The notes beneath the pieces are model-generated. The model had not been told where the DNA came from. It did no database searches and worked only from the letters and a program-made list of their open reading frames with translations. The translations under genes were made by a program, and so were the position numbers. This document shows positions 45,650 through 55,303 of a stretch of DNA of 64,000 nt, piece after piece. Source of the DNA: CALXVA01 sp944392465 (GTDB lineage Bacteria; Bacillota; Clostridia; TANB77; CAG-508); NCBI GenBank assembly GCA_963931155.1, contig OZ006978.1:310001-374000 (forward strand), given 5' to 3'. Position 1 is the first letter of the stretch, and each line of letters opens with the position of its first letter.

Positions 45650-46930
45650 TTACTGCAAATACGCAATTTTTGTATCCTTTTCTGAATACTCTTCTGGCTT
45701 TAATCCTACTTTGTTTTTCATATTAAACAGCATTAAGAAAATAATGATTCCAAGTACAACTCCTAATATTAAAAATGTATTAGCTGTATTTGTATATCTT
45801 AACAACATTGATGCAGTAAATGTTATTGCAAATCTTAATAAGTTTTCTAGTAAGTTAAATGATGATGAAATTTTATTTCTTATTCTGGAAGTGGTAAAAT
45901 TGTTCAAATACTGTTTTATTAAAGGATAAAACGGTCCTTTAGCAATATATTGAACAAGAAAAGCAATAATTACTACTGTTACACTAAAACTATATCCGAT
46001 ATTAAGATTACAAAATGCTCCTAAGAAAATTGATGAAACTACAACTGGTATTGATATAACTGTAAGTGTCCTATTTCTATATTTTTTATGGAATTTGCTT
46101 TCATTTTTTGTGGCTATAGCTAAAACAATTTCCATAATAGCAGATATTATACCAAAATACTTATCTGGAATTCCAATATCCTTCATTATACTACTTCTTA
46201 ACATACTTAATGATAGGAATATTGCAGATATTAAAGCTCCAAAAACTATTAAGTTTTTTAACCTAGGAGATTTACTAAATAACTTAAAAGATTTAAAAAG
46301 ATTTTTACATTCTGTTGCTACTACTTTTCTATCTATTTTTCTTTTATTCTTTTCAGTACCTACTTCTCTAAATTTAACTGAAAATACTGTTGCAATCATT
46401 ACAGAAAGCAAGCATAAAAACATTGGAATATATCCATTTATTACAAATAGAAAGCCAGAAATAGCTGAAGCTATTGCTTCCAGCCAATAAAAATATGCTA
46501 ATCCTCTTCCTTCAATTTTTGCAAATCTGCTACCTCTTTTTTTATCTTTTTCTAATGAATCATATAGAATGTTGGATTCGCATACTCCTTTTATTATAAA
46601 ACCTATTGCAGATAAAAGCTCTCCTATTATCACAACAATCAAATTATTAGCTATTATATATGTAAGTATTGCTAAACAAACGAAAATATTTCCAATTATA
46701 AGGCTATTTCTTTTCCCTAATGATTCTATCATTACAGTTGCAGGAACAAGAAATATAATTTTGAAAATAGGATATAAAGCTTCTGCTAAAAGTACATCTG
46801 CTGCATTTATGCCTTTGATTTGTGTAAAAAATAAAAAGATAATAGCATAATAAAATAAAAAGTCCCATGAGAACATTTTATATCTAGTGTATATATTTAC
46901 ATTTGTTTGTTTTGCTTTTGTATCTTCCAA
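45650..46930 (-). CDS. Major facilitator superfamily transporter
   Basis: A 426-residue integral membrane protein with about 12 hydrophobic segments. Typical MFS features are LGKRNSLIIGNIFVCLAILT after segment 2 and a charged central loop (KFREVGTEKNKRKIDRKV) between two six-helix halves. The substrate is unknown. The start is TTG behind GGGAGGAGGAAAGG. It lies 17 bases after dprA on the same strand, so they may share a transcript, although no functional link is obvious. Confidence 0.85.
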   Translation of the reverse strand: MEDTKAKQTNVNIYTRYKMFSWDFLFYYAIIFLFFTQIKGINAADVLLAEALYPIFKIIFLVPATVMIESLGKRNSLIIGNIFVCLAILTYIIANNLIVVIIGELLSAIGFIIKGVCESNILYDSLEKDKKRGSRFAKIEGRGLAYFYWLEAIASAISGFLFVINGYIPMFLCLLSVMIATVFSVKFREVGTEKNKRKIDRKVVATECKNLFKSFKLFSKSPRLKNLIVFGALISAIFLSLSMLRSSIMKDIGIPDKYFGIISAIMEIVLAIATKNESKFHKKYRNRTLTVISIPVVVSSIFLGAFCNLNIGYSFSVTVVIIAFLVQYIAKGPFYPLIKQYLNNFTTSRIRNKISSSFNLLENLLRFAITFTASMLLRYTNTANTFLILGVVLGIIIFLMLFNMKNKVGLKPEEYSEKDTKIAYLQ

Positions 46931-46947
46931 TAACCTTTCCTCCTCCC

Positions 46948-47625
46948 TTAAATACTTATATCATCAACCATAGTTACTGGAGTTGCTCCTTCTTTTATTA
47001 AATTATTTGTTCCATATGAATTCTCACTATTTATACTTCCCGGAACTGCATAGATATCTTTACCTTGGTCAAGGGCAAAATTAACTGTAATTAAAGTTCC
47101 ACTCTTCTCTTTTGCCTCAACAACCAACACTCCATCTGAAAGTCCACTTATTATTCTATTTCTTTCTGGAAAATGATGTTTTTCCGGCTTTGCTCCAAAT
47201 GGATATTCAGATAAAACTAAACCGTTATTTTTTAAAATCTCAAAATATATTTGGATATTTTCTCTTGGATATATAACGTCCAATCCACTTCCTAATACTG
47301 CAATTGTTTTTCCCCTAGCTTTAATTGCTCCCATATGTGAATAAGCATCTATTCCTCTGGCTAGTCCACTTATAATGCAAACTCCTTTTTTAGCTAATTT
47401 ATATCCAAACTCATATGCATTAATAGCCCCATCTCTTGTACAATTTCTACATCCAATTATAGCTATTGACTTACAATTTAGTAAATCTATATTTCCTAAT
47501 GTATACAACTTTTTGGGGCTTGCATATATATTTTTTAATTTATTAGGATATTTATTATCCTGATATTTTAAAATTTTTGTTTTTGTTCTAACTAAATCAC
47601 TTAGCTTTTTTTCATTAATACTCAT
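46948..47625 (-). CDS. dprA: DprA-like DNA-processing protein (short form)
   Basis: DprA/Smf protects incoming single-stranded DNA and loads RecA. The Rossmann-like core is clear: SIAIIGCRNCTRDGAINAYEFG, GLARGIDAYSHMGAI, GSGLDVIYPREN, EYPFGAKPEKHHFPERNRII, GVLVVEAKEKSGTLITVNFA and YAVPGSIN. At 225 residues it lacks the N-terminal SAM-like and C-terminal winged-helix extensions of longer DprA proteins. Start ATG behind AAAGGAGAG. Confidence 0.88.
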   Translation of the reverse strand: MSINEKKLSDLVRTKTKILKYQDNKYPNKLKNIYASPKKLYTLGNIDLLNCKSIAIIGCRNCTRDGAINAYEFGYKLAKKGVCIISGLARGIDAYSHMGAIKARGKTIAVLGSGLDVIYPRENIQIYFEILKNNGLVLSEYPFGAKPEKHHFPERNRIISGLSDGVLVVEAKEKSGTLITVNFALDQGKDIYAVPGSINSENSYGTNNLIKEGATPVTMVDDISI

Positions 47626-47673
47626 GTATACAATCTCTCCTTTTAATTTAAAAGAAATTGCCCCCGAATATTA

Positions 47674-48525
47674 TTAATATATTTTGTTTTGTATTTCTGC
47701 TGCCTTTACCACATTATTCATTAGCATTGCAATTGTCATAGGACCTACTCCACCTGGAACAGGTGTAATATATGATGCTTTTTTTGATACATTTTCAAAA
47801 TCAACATCACCAACTAATTTTCCATCTTCATTTCTATTTATTCCTACATCAATTACTACTGCTCCCTCTTTAACCATATCTTCTGTAACAAATTTAGCTT
47901 TTCCTAATGCCGCTACTATAATATCTGCCTCTTTTGTAATTTCTTTTATATTTTTAGTTCTAGAATGGCAAACAGTTACTGTTGCATTTTTATTTAATAA
48001 ACATTGAATTAAAGGTTTTCCTACAATATTACTTCTTCCTATTATTACTGCTCTTTTCCCTTCTACTGGAATATTGTATTTTTCAAGCATTTTTATTACT
48101 CCATAAGGTGTGCATGAAATAAAAGAATCTTCTCCTATAGAAAGTTTTCCAACATTTACAGGATTAAATCCATCTACATCTTTAGTATAATCAATTGCAT
48201 TAAAAGCTTCTCTTATGTCTAATCCCTTTGGTATTGGGCTTTGCAATAATATTCCATTAACATCTTTCCTAGAGTTTAACTCTTTAATTAAGCTTATAAG
48301 CTCTTCTTGTGTAGTATTAGCATCTTTTAAGTACTCTTCAAATTCAATTCCTATTTCATCACATGCTCTACTTTTATTTCTTACATATACACTAGATGCC
48401 TTATCATCTCCAACCATAATTACTGCTAGTTTTGGATATACATTTTGCTCTTTTAATTCATCTACTCTTTTCTTTAAATTTGTTCTTATTTCTTTTGCAA
48501 GTTCTTTTCCATTTATTAATTCCAT
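47674..48525 (-). CDS. folD: Bifunctional methylene-THF dehydrogenase/cyclohydrolase FolD
   Basis: Interconverts methylene-, methenyl- and 10-formyl-tetrahydrofolate; the last feeds Fmt. Visible: KLAVIMVGDDKASSVYVRNK (catalytic Lys region), GILLQSPIPKGLD, KDVDGFNPVNVGKL, IIGRSNIVGKPL (NADP loop) and TPVPGGVGPMTIAML. The frame extends to a TTG at 48534, but AAAGGG at good spacing supports ATG 48525 (283 residues). Confidence 0.96.
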   Translation of the reverse strand: MELINGKELAKEIRTNLKKRVDELKEQNVYPKLAVIMVGDDKASSVYVRNKSRACDEIGIEFEEYLKDANTTQEELISLIKELNSRKDVNGILLQSPIPKGLDIREAFNAIDYTKDVDGFNPVNVGKLSIGEDSFISCTPYGVIKMLEKYNIPVEGKRAVIIGRSNIVGKPLIQCLLNKNATVTVCHSRTKNIKEITKEADIIVAALGKAKFVTEDMVKEGAVVIDVGINRNEDGKLVGDVDFENVSKKASYITPVPGGVGPMTIAMLMNNVVKAAEIQNKIY

Positions 48526-48628
48526 TTTTTTCAACCCTTTCTTTCACTAAAAATAGCACCAATCCCTGGTTTATAATACTTTTTATTTTTATAAGCCATC
48601 TATAGAAACACAAAAAACAGAAAAAATT

Positions 48629-49438
48629 TTAAATATATTTTTCTATTTCTAATACTAAATTTCCTTTTCTAGTATTATTAACAATTCCATTAACTTTAAA
48701 TCTACCTTTTCCCCTTACTGTTATTATGTCATCTTTTTTTACATCTTTTGAACCTTTTAATACTAATTCATGATTTATAAATACTCTTTCTTCTTTTATT
48801 ACATTTAATGCTTTTGCTCTTGAAGTTCTAATAATTTCTGATAATATACTATCAATTCTCATTGAAGGAATTATTACTTTTACTAACATAGTTTTTGGTT
48901 CTTCTACTTTTAACTCATTTAACTTTATTGTTTCAAATACCGCCTTACTAAATCTAGTTAGGCTCTTTAACCCCTCAGTTATAATCCTTTCACATTCTTT
49001 TAGTACAATAATTTCTGCTCCATCTTTGCTTGTAATTATATCTCCAACCTTTCCTCTTCTAATTCCTATCTTTACAACAGCACCTAAATAATTTCTATGA
49101 AAATACATTCCTTTTAGCTCATTGGGCAAATTAATCTTTATAACACTAAAAATCGTATTATAATCAAATAATTCATTCTTAAAAATTTCTTCTAATTTAT
49201 CTGGATATATTATTATAACTGTCCTTTCTGCAGTTTTATATCCACCATAAGATACAAAGTTTTCAAACTTTATGTCTCGTAGCATCTTTTCTAATAACTG
49301 TCTTTGCCTCATATCTAAAAATTCTGTGCTTTCTACTGTATTTCTTTTTTCTACAAACTCTATTTTATCTATTAATTTTGAAACTAATAGTCTATCTTCT
49401 TCATTTGCATATTTTTCCAAAATTTCTTGTCTGTTCAC
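48629..49438 (-). CDS. ylmH: YlmH-type S4-domain RNA-binding protein
   Basis: A 269-residue protein with an N-terminal alpha/beta region (FLDMRQRQLLEKML), the central KGMYFHRNYLGAVVKIGIRRGKVGDI typical of YlmH, and a C-terminal S4 RNA-binding domain (RIDSILSEIIRTSRAKALNVIKEERVFINH). YlmH proteins are linked to cell division or ribosome rescue in Bacillota. No ylm/sep neighbours are present. The start is GTG behind GAGGAGAATATACA. Confidence 0.86.
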   Translation of the reverse strand: MNRQEILEKYANEEDRLLVSKLIDKIEFVEKRNTVESTEFLDMRQRQLLEKMLRDIKFENFVSYGGYKTAERTVIIIYPDKLEEIFKNELFDYNTIFSVIKINLPNELKGMYFHRNYLGAVVKIGIRRGKVGDIITSKDGAEIIVLKECERIITEGLKSLTRFSKAVFETIKLNELKVEEPKTMLVKVIIPSMRIDSILSEIIRTSRAKALNVIKEERVFINHELVLKGSKDVKKDDIITVRGKGRFKVNGIVNNTRKGNLVLEIEKYI

Positions 49439-49605
49439 TGTATATTCTCCTCTATAATCAATTGTTATTATTTTAGCACAATTTTAATATTTTTCAAATG
49501 CATTACATTAATTTTTTATAAATATTTAAAATTTTTGTTATTTCTTTCTTCCTATTTTTTATTAGCAAATAAACGTACAAATGTTACGCAAATTCCTTTT
49601 CAGGC

Positions 49606-49634
49606 TTGAATTTTTAATGGTTTTGATATATAAT
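49606..49634 (+). promoter_or_regulatory. Sigma-A promoter of the vWA surface-protein gene
   Basis: TTGAAT, 17 bases, TATAAT, 45 bases before the ATG at 49679. Confidence 0.7.
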
Positions 49635-49678
49635 ATATATGGATGTTTATAAATTTTAAAAAAGGAGAACTGATATTT

Positions 49679-51160
49679 ATGTTAAAAACAAATTTTAAGA
49701 AATTTATATTTGCATTTATAGCATTTATATTTGTATTTAGTATGACAACAAGTGTATTTGCTACAGATGCAATAGGTAATACAGTAATAAATACTGTAGA
49801 AACAGAAAATATCGTATCAACACCTGAAACAAATGATGATTCTGTTTATGCAAATACATCATTAGAATTAGTTGAAGATACTGTTTGTAAGATTGATGTA
49901 GGAGGTTACGGAGAATTTACTAAACAAATTACTGAATTTAATGAAGCTGAAAAATCTGCAACTTTAACATTAACAATGACTAATGCAAAAACTGTTGAAG
50001 AAAGTCAAAAAGATGTTGAAATATTCTTTGTAATTGATAACTCTTCAAGTATGACTCAAACATATAATGATGTAACAAGAAAAGAGGCTGTTATCAATTC
50101 TGCTAGCTCTTTAATAGATAAACTATACGAAAAAAACTCAAATGCAAAAATTGGTATTGTAGGATTTTCTAGCTTAGATTCTTCAAAAGGAGAAACAGAA
50201 GGAACTTTAGAAGATGCAAAATTAATCTCTAGCTTAAGCAATGACCAAACTGAAGTAAAAAATGCTTTAACTCAATTATCAGACTTAGAATATGGACCAA
50301 GAACTAATATCGAAGCTGGTTTAACAATAGCTCAAACCAATTTTTCTGATGACGAAAATATTTCAAGATATATAATTTTATTAACAGATGGTGTTCCAAA
50401 CAATGCAACAGATGGTACTTCAATGACATATTCTGGAGTAGTTGCTGAAAGAACAAAATCAAAAATTGAAGAAATCGAAAACAGTGGAATTAATATAATT
50501 GGAGCTATGATTAACTTAGATAGTGAAAAAGAAGAGCCATCTACAGGAAAAACATATAGAGAGTTATCTGAAGAAATTTTCGGAACAGAAGAAAATTCAA
50601 CACTAACCAAATATTTTTATATACCTGATGGCGAAATTGAAAATACAATAGTAAATGATATATTTGATAGTTTAGTTATTAGAACTGATAATACTTTAAG
50701 AAATATAACTATCACAGACTATTTCCCACAAGAAATAATTGATAACTTTGACTTTGAATATGTAGCAAGTCCTAATATAGGTACAGTATCACAAACAATA
50801 AATACAGAAAACAATTCAATTACATGGAACATTGAATTGTTAAGTGAAGGCGAAACAGCAACATTGAGCTACAAACTTACATTAAAGAAAGATTATGACC
50901 AAAATATAATTGATGTTGTTTTGCCAACAAATACACATGTTGATATTACAGGTGAAACAGATGAAGGACAAATAGATACAACTTCTGATGATTCACCAAC
51001 AATAGTTGTAAGGTATAAAAAACCTGTTGATAACACAGTTGTTCCAGATAAAAAATTACCTCAAACAGGTGAATTTACAACATGGATTTTAGCCACAATT
51101 GCTGTAATAGTAGCTATAATGGCAGGAAAAACATTAATATTAAAGAAACAAAATAAATAA
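49679..51160 (+). CDS. LPXTG-anchored von Willebrand A-domain surface protein
   Basis: A 493-residue secreted protein. It has a signal peptide (basic start, FIFAFIAFIFVFSM core, cut after SVFA), then a vWA domain at about 105-330 with the MIDAS motif VIDNSSSMT and LLTDGVPNN. A DUF11-like beta domain follows (TDYFPQEIIDNFDFEYV; GETATLSYKLTLKKDY). It ends with LPQTG, a hydrophobic segment and KKQNK, the 34-residue sortase signal. It is likely an adhesin or pilus-type protein. Start ATG 49679 behind AAAGGAGAACTG. A sortase is encoded at 55304. Convergent with the 51265 gene. Confidence 0.9.
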   Translation: MLKTNFKKFIFAFIAFIFVFSMTTSVFATDAIGNTVINTVETENIVSTPETNDDSVYANTSLELVEDTVCKIDVGGYGEFTKQITEFNEAEKSATLTLTMTNAKTVEESQKDVEIFFVIDNSSSMTQTYNDVTRKEAVINSASSLIDKLYEKNSNAKIGIVGFSSLDSSKGETEGTLEDAKLISSLSNDQTEVKNALTQLSDLEYGPRTNIEAGLTIAQTNFSDDENISRYIILLTDGVPNNATDGTSMTYSGVVAERTKSKIEEIENSGINIIGAMINLDSEKEEPSTGKTYRELSEEIFGTEENSTLTKYFYIPDGEIENTIVNDIFDSLVIRTDNTLRNITITDYFPQEIIDNFDFEYVASPNIGTVSQTINTENNSITWNIELLSEGETATLSYKLTLKKDYDQNIIDVVLPTNTHVDITGETDEGQIDTTSDDSPTIVVRYKKPVDNTVVPDKKLPQTGEFTTWILATIAVIVAIMAGKTLILKKQNK

Positions 51161-51230
51161 ATATCATAATTTTTAATACTGCTTTATAATTAACTAAGAA
51201 TACTAGCTAATTGCAATAGCAACATAACAT

Positions 51231-51268
51231 TCAAATAGCTTAGACTTAAAGTCTAAGCTATTTTTTAA
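51231..51268. terminator. Bidirectional terminator after the vWA gene
   Basis: AATAGCTTAGAC and GTCTAAGCTATT pair around TTAAA, then TTTT. It serves the plus-strand vWA gene and possibly the minus-strand 51265 gene. Confidence 0.85.
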
Positions 51269-51645
51269 ATATTTACTTGAACTCCTTCATCACCATTTAC
51301 ATCCTCCAATGCTTCTTTCCAAAGTTCTTCACCTAATTCCATTTCAATAAGTTCTTGAATATCTGGACTCATACGCCTAGGATAAATAATTACTTCCTCT
51401 CCCACTTCTGCAATTAATGTACTTTCATTTTCTTGAAGCTTTGCCATCTCCTCTGTTGAAGCTCCTTCTGAAATATCTTCATCATAAGATAAAGCATCTG
51501 GAAATCCATATCTTGCATCTCCTATTAATCCTTCTTCCATAGCTACAAGCTCAGGATCAGCAATAAAATTAATATATTTTCCATCCTCCAAAACTACTGC
51601 TGTTAAATCACCATTTTTAGTCTCATAAATTCTTGATACTATCAT
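51265..51645 (-). CDS. Acidic small protein of unknown function
   Basis: I do not recognise this 126-residue protein. It is strongly acidic (for example EDISEGASTEEMAKLQENES and IELGEELWKEALEDV-like stretches), begins with a compact beta region (IVSRIYETKNGDLTAVVLEDGKYINF) and has no signal or membrane segment. It follows gatB by 20 bases on the same strand with an AAAAGGAGGATGTAAGT site, so it is probably the last gene of the gatCAB operon. A role in translation or tRNA amidation is only a guess from context. Confidence 0.7.
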   Translation of the reverse strand: MIVSRIYETKNGDLTAVVLEDGKYINFIADPELVAMEEGLIGDARYGFPDALSYDEDISEGASTEEMAKLQENESTLIAEVGEEVIIYPRRMSPDIQELIEMELGEELWKEALEDVNGDEGVQVNI

Positions 51646-51665
51646 ACTTACATCCTCCTTTTATT

Positions 51666-53102
51666 TTAATCTAATTTTTTATGTAATAACTCTTTAGTTA
51701 CAATTGGATTTGCTTTTCCTCTTGTATTTTTCATAACTTGCCCAACAAAGAAATCAAATAATCTATCTTTGCCACCTTTATATTGTTCTACTTGAGTAGG
51801 ATTAGAACTAATAATGTCATCTATTATTTTTTCTAATTCATTAGAATCTGATATTTGTGCATTTTCTTTACTAATAAAATTATTTGGTTCTTTTTTCTCG
51901 TCTAATACTTTGTTAAGAACTTCTTTTGCCTGTTTAGAAGAAATAATTCCTTCTTTTTGTTTATCTAGTATGAACTTTAGCATCTCTGGAGTTAAATATA
52001 TATCATTAATTCCTATTTCATTTTTATTCATATATGCAATAATATTTTCATTAACCCAATTAGCAGCCTCTCTAGCTTCAATACCTAACTTTATACATGT
52101 ATCAAAGTAATCAGATATAGCTTTATCTTTAATTAACTTCTTAGCATTTTTAGGTGATAAACCTAATTCGTTTATGTATCTTTCTTTTCTTTCATAAGGC
52201 AATTCTGGAATAGATGCTTGAATTTCTTCTATCCATTTAGAATCAAGTTTATATTTTGGAATATTTGGCTCAACAAAATACTTATAATCTAAAGCATCTT
52301 CTTTGCTACGCATTGTATATGTTCTACCACTTTCTTCATCCCATCTTCTAGTTTCTTGAACAACTTCGTCATATCTTCCTGCATCTTTTAATTCAGATTG
52401 TCTTTCAATTTCGTAATTAATAGCATCTCTAATATTAGAAAATGAGTTAACATTTTTCATTTCTACTTTTGTACCTAAAGTATTTTCATCATCACTTATT
52501 GAAACATTAACATCACATCTAATTTGACCTTTTTTAGGGTCTGCCTCTGAAATATCACAATATTGATATATTGCCTTTATATATTCTAAAAAAGCTACCG
52601 CATCATCTGCCGAATGTAAGCAAGGCTTTGTAACTAATTCAAACAATGGTGCACAAGCTCTATTATAATTTAAAGTTGTTATACTATAAAGATGAGTGCT
52701 TCTTGCAGTATCTTCTTCTAAATGAAAATTATCAATATCAACTCTAAATGTAGTTCCATCGTCTCTTTCTATATCAATATATCCACCATTTCCAACACAA
52801 TCTTCTGGAGGATTTTGTGTTATTTGATATCCTTTTGGAAGATCTGGATAAAAATAGTTTTTTCTTTCAAAATACATATATTCAGGAATTCTGGCATGTA
52901 ATATAGAAGACATTATAATAGACATCCTTACAGCCTCTTTATTAACAACAGGAAGAATACCTGGAAAAGCCATATCAATTGCTACTACATTATCGTTTGG
53001 TAAATCACTATATGCATTTTTTGCAGGGGAAAATACTTTTGATTTTATTTTTGAACCTTCACAATGCATTTCTAAACCAATACTTGCATAATATTTAGAC
53101 AT
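51666..53102 (-). CDS. gatB: Asp/Glu-tRNA amidotransferase subunit B
   Basis: GatB binds misacylated Glu-tRNA(Gln) or Asp-tRNA(Asn) and activates it for amidation. At 478 residues it is complete: IGLEMHCEG near the start, PAKNAYSDLPNDNVVAIDMAFPG-type motif region, FYPDLPKGYQITQ, RCDVNVSIS and KVEMKNVNSF, then the C-terminal GatB/YqeY helical domain. It starts one base after the gatA stop codon and belongs to the gatC-gatA-gatB operon. Confidence 0.96.
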   Translation of the reverse strand: MSKYYASIGLEMHCEGSKIKSKVFSPAKNAYSDLPNDNVVAIDMAFPGILPVVNKEAVRMSIIMSSILHARIPEYMYFERKNYFYPDLPKGYQITQNPPEDCVGNGGYIDIERDDGTTFRVDIDNFHLEEDTARSTHLYSITTLNYNRACAPLFELVTKPCLHSADDAVAFLEYIKAIYQYCDISEADPKKGQIRCDVNVSISDDENTLGTKVEMKNVNSFSNIRDAINYEIERQSELKDAGRYDEVVQETRRWDEESGRTYTMRSKEDALDYKYFVEPNIPKYKLDSKWIEEIQASIPELPYERKERYINELGLSPKNAKKLIKDKAISDYFDTCIKLGIEAREAANWVNENIIAYMNKNEIGINDIYLTPEMLKFILDKQKEGIISSKQAKEVLNKVLDEKKEPNNFISKENAQISDSNELEKIIDDIISSNPTQVEQYKGGKDRLFDFFVGQVMKNTRGKANPIVTKELLHKKLD

Positions 53103-54563
53103 TTATTTTTCCTCCTTTGCTATTTGATTTTTATAATTCATTAATGATTCTATTCCATAAGCTATATTTAGAACATCAGCATCTTTCATACAATTTCCTG
53201 TTATGTTTAGAGCAACAGGCATTCCATCAATAAATCCATCTGGAATAGTAATTGAAGGAAATCCACCAAAATTTCCAACTTGTAAATGTTCTTCTAAAAC
53301 CTTGGTTTCTTCTGTTAATATATCTATAGAATTTGTTTCTAATTTTTTAGCTATTCCTGTACCAACAGGTAATATTACTGCATCATATTCTTTAAATAAT
53401 TTTTTCCATTCATCAACAAGCAATCTTCTAACTCTTTGTGCATTTTTGAAGTATCTTTCTTGATTTTCTCTTTGAAGAACATAAGAGCCTATTACAAATC
53501 TTCTTTTTATAAGTGGAGAAAATCCTTTTGTTCTATAATCTTTAATCATATCAATATAGTTGTCGCCTTCTCCTCGTGGTCCAAATATCAATCCTGTTAA
53601 ATTAGCCATATTTGAGGTTGCTTCGGCACAAGAAATAATTACATATGTTGACGCAATAGCATTTAATAATGTTTGATCTATTGATACTTCATCAACTTGA
53701 ACTCCGTTTTTTCTAATTAATTCTACTTTGTCCATAAAGTTATCTAAGTGTTTTGTCAATTCTTCATTTGGATTGCTATAGTTATTAATATCGCATATTT
53801 CTTTAATATAGCATAATTTTTTGCCATTAATATTTCCCGTTAGTGAATTAACTAAGTTAATTTCTGAAGAATCCCATGATGTCATATCTTTTTTGTCTAA
53901 TCCCTTCATATTATCAACAACTATTGCAGCATCTTTAACACTTCTAGTTAATACTCCCAAATGATCAAGAGATGATGCAAATGGAAATAATCCATACCTT
54001 GAAATCATTCCATAAGTTGGTTTATATCCAACAATCCCACAATATGCTGCAGGCTTCCTAATTGAGTCTCCTGTATCTGAACCTGTAGCATATGGATAAA
54101 CTCCAGCAGCAACAGCACAAGCCGAACCTGCAGATGAACCAGCACACATTCTTGTTCTATCCCATGGATTTCTTACAATTCCAGTATGGCCAGTAGTTCC
54201 AGTTCCACCCATACCGAATTCATCCATAACAGTTTTATTAACCATAACTGCTCCAGCATTTTTTAATTTTTCATATGCAGTAGCATCGAAAAATGGTATA
54301 TAATTTTTTAATGTATTAGATGAACCAGTAGATAAAACACCTTTTGTAGAATAATTATCTTTAACTCCAAAAGGTATTCCTGATAATACATTATCAGTTA
54401 TTGAAGTTTCTTTTGCATCATCTAAAATTGTTACAAAAGCATTATATTTTTCTTGAACTTCATGTGATAAATTTAATGATTCTTCTATTAGTTCTTTTGA
54501 AGTTACTTCTCCATTTTTTAATAATTCATGAAGTTCTTCTATTGATAAATTCATATATTTCAT
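53103..54563 (-). CDS. gatA: Asp/Glu-tRNA amidotransferase subunit A
   Basis: An amidase-signature enzyme that liberates ammonia from glutamine. Length 486. Catalytic triad parts are visible: FGVKDNYSTKGVLSTGSS (Lys), MCAGSSAGSACAVAAGVYP and GSDTGDSIRKPAAYCG (the two Ser), with GYKPTYGMISRYG. It lies between gatC and gatB with almost no gaps. RBS AAAGGTGGTG. Confidence 0.97.
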   Translation of the reverse strand: MKYMNLSIEELHELLKNGEVTSKELIEESLNLSHEVQEKYNAFVTILDDAKETSITDNVLSGIPFGVKDNYSTKGVLSTGSSNTLKNYIPFFDATAYEKLKNAGAVMVNKTVMDEFGMGGTGTTGHTGIVRNPWDRTRMCAGSSAGSACAVAAGVYPYATGSDTGDSIRKPAAYCGIVGYKPTYGMISRYGLFPFASSLDHLGVLTRSVKDAAIVVDNMKGLDKKDMTSWDSSEINLVNSLTGNINGKKLCYIKEICDINNYSNPNEELTKHLDNFMDKVELIRKNGVQVDEVSIDQTLLNAIASTYVIISCAEATSNMANLTGLIFGPRGEGDNYIDMIKDYRTKGFSPLIKRRFVIGSYVLQRENQERYFKNAQRVRRLLVDEWKKLFKEYDAVILPVGTGIAKKLETNSIDILTEETKVLEEHLQVGNFGGFPSITIPDGFIDGMPVALNITGNCMKDADVLNIAYGIESLMNYKNQIAKEEK

Positions 54564-54860
54564 TTATTTCACCACCTTTGGAATTTCTATTTCTCTATCT
54601 CTAACTTTTCCACAATTAGAAAGCAATTCTTCAATAGGTACAGATTCTTCAGCAATATCTTCCCTAAGTTCAACACAAAAATCATCTAAACAATGTGTCA
54701 TTGGCTCAACTTCACTTATATTTGGGATTGAATTAACAATATCACAATCTTTATCTATAACATCAAATTCTTCTAAAACTAGTTTATTTTCTTCTGGAGT
54801 TAGTCCTATTAATAATTTATCAGCATAACTATCAACCATTTCCTTTGTAAATCTACTCAT
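54564..54860 (-). CDS. gatC: Asp/Glu-tRNA amidotransferase subunit C
   Basis: A 98-residue GatC that stabilises GatA. It has the family pattern SYADKLLIGLTPEENKLVLEE near the start and IPNISEVEPMTHCLD in the middle. The frame extends to 54908, but the ATG at 54860 with AAAGGAATG upstream fits homologues. It is the first gene of gatCAB; tRNA-Gln lies directly upstream. Confidence 0.92.
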   Translation of the reverse strand: MSRFTKEMVDSYADKLLIGLTPEENKLVLEEFDVIDKDCDIVNSIPNISEVEPMTHCLDDFCVELREDIAEESVPIEELLSNCGKVRDREIEIPKVVK

Positions 54861-55035
54861 TATTATCACATTCCTTTCTAAGATACCAATCTGGTTGTTT
54901 TTCAACAAATTAGTTTATTTAACATTCTATTGACATATCTTACTATTTTAATCGCAAATGCATTACTATTATAACATTTTCAAACTTAAAAATCTATTAT
55001 TTTAATATATTTTTTTAAGTAACCATGCTTTTAAG

Positions 55036-55070
55036 CAAAAAATAAGACCTTCAAATCTTTGAAAGTCTTA
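55036..55070 (-). terminator. Terminator after tRNA-Gln
   Basis: Minus strand: TAAGACTTTCAAA and TTTGAAGGTCTTA pair closely, then TTTTTT. It separates the tRNA pair from gatC. Confidence 0.85.
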
Positions 55071-55077
55071 ATAGTAT

Positions 55078-55152
55078 TGGTTGGGCTGGCTAGATTCGAA
55101 CTAGCGCATGCCAGAGTCAAAGTCTGGTGCCTTACCGCTTGGCTACAGCCCA
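55078..55152 (-). tRNA. trnQ: tRNA-Gln (UUG)
   Basis: The acceptor stem TGGGCTG/CAGCCCA, anticodon stem CCAGA/TCTGG with loop CTTTGAC (anticodon TTG), T-arm GTTCGAATC and an encoded CCA end are all present. In organisms with GatCAB and no GlnRS this tRNA is first charged with Glu and then amidated; gatCAB lies just downstream. Confidence 0.95.
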
Positions 55153-55162
55153 ATATATTAGA

Positions 55163-55240
55163 TGGGGTGGAAGATGGGACTCGAACCCACGGTCTTCAGT
55201 GCCACAAACTGACGCGTTAACCAACTACGCTACATCCACC
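55163..55240 (-). tRNA. trnH: tRNA-His (GUG)
   Basis: Anticodon stem TCAGT/ACTGA with loop TTGTGGC (anticodon GTG), T-arm GGTTCGAGTCC, encoded CCA and the extra 5' G pairing with C73 expected for tRNA-His. It lies 10 bases upstream of tRNA-Gln. Confidence 0.94.
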
Positions 55241-55303
55241 ATCTTCTAGACACATATAATATTTTACCCCATCAATTGAATTTTGTCAACTATATTTTAT
55301 AAA

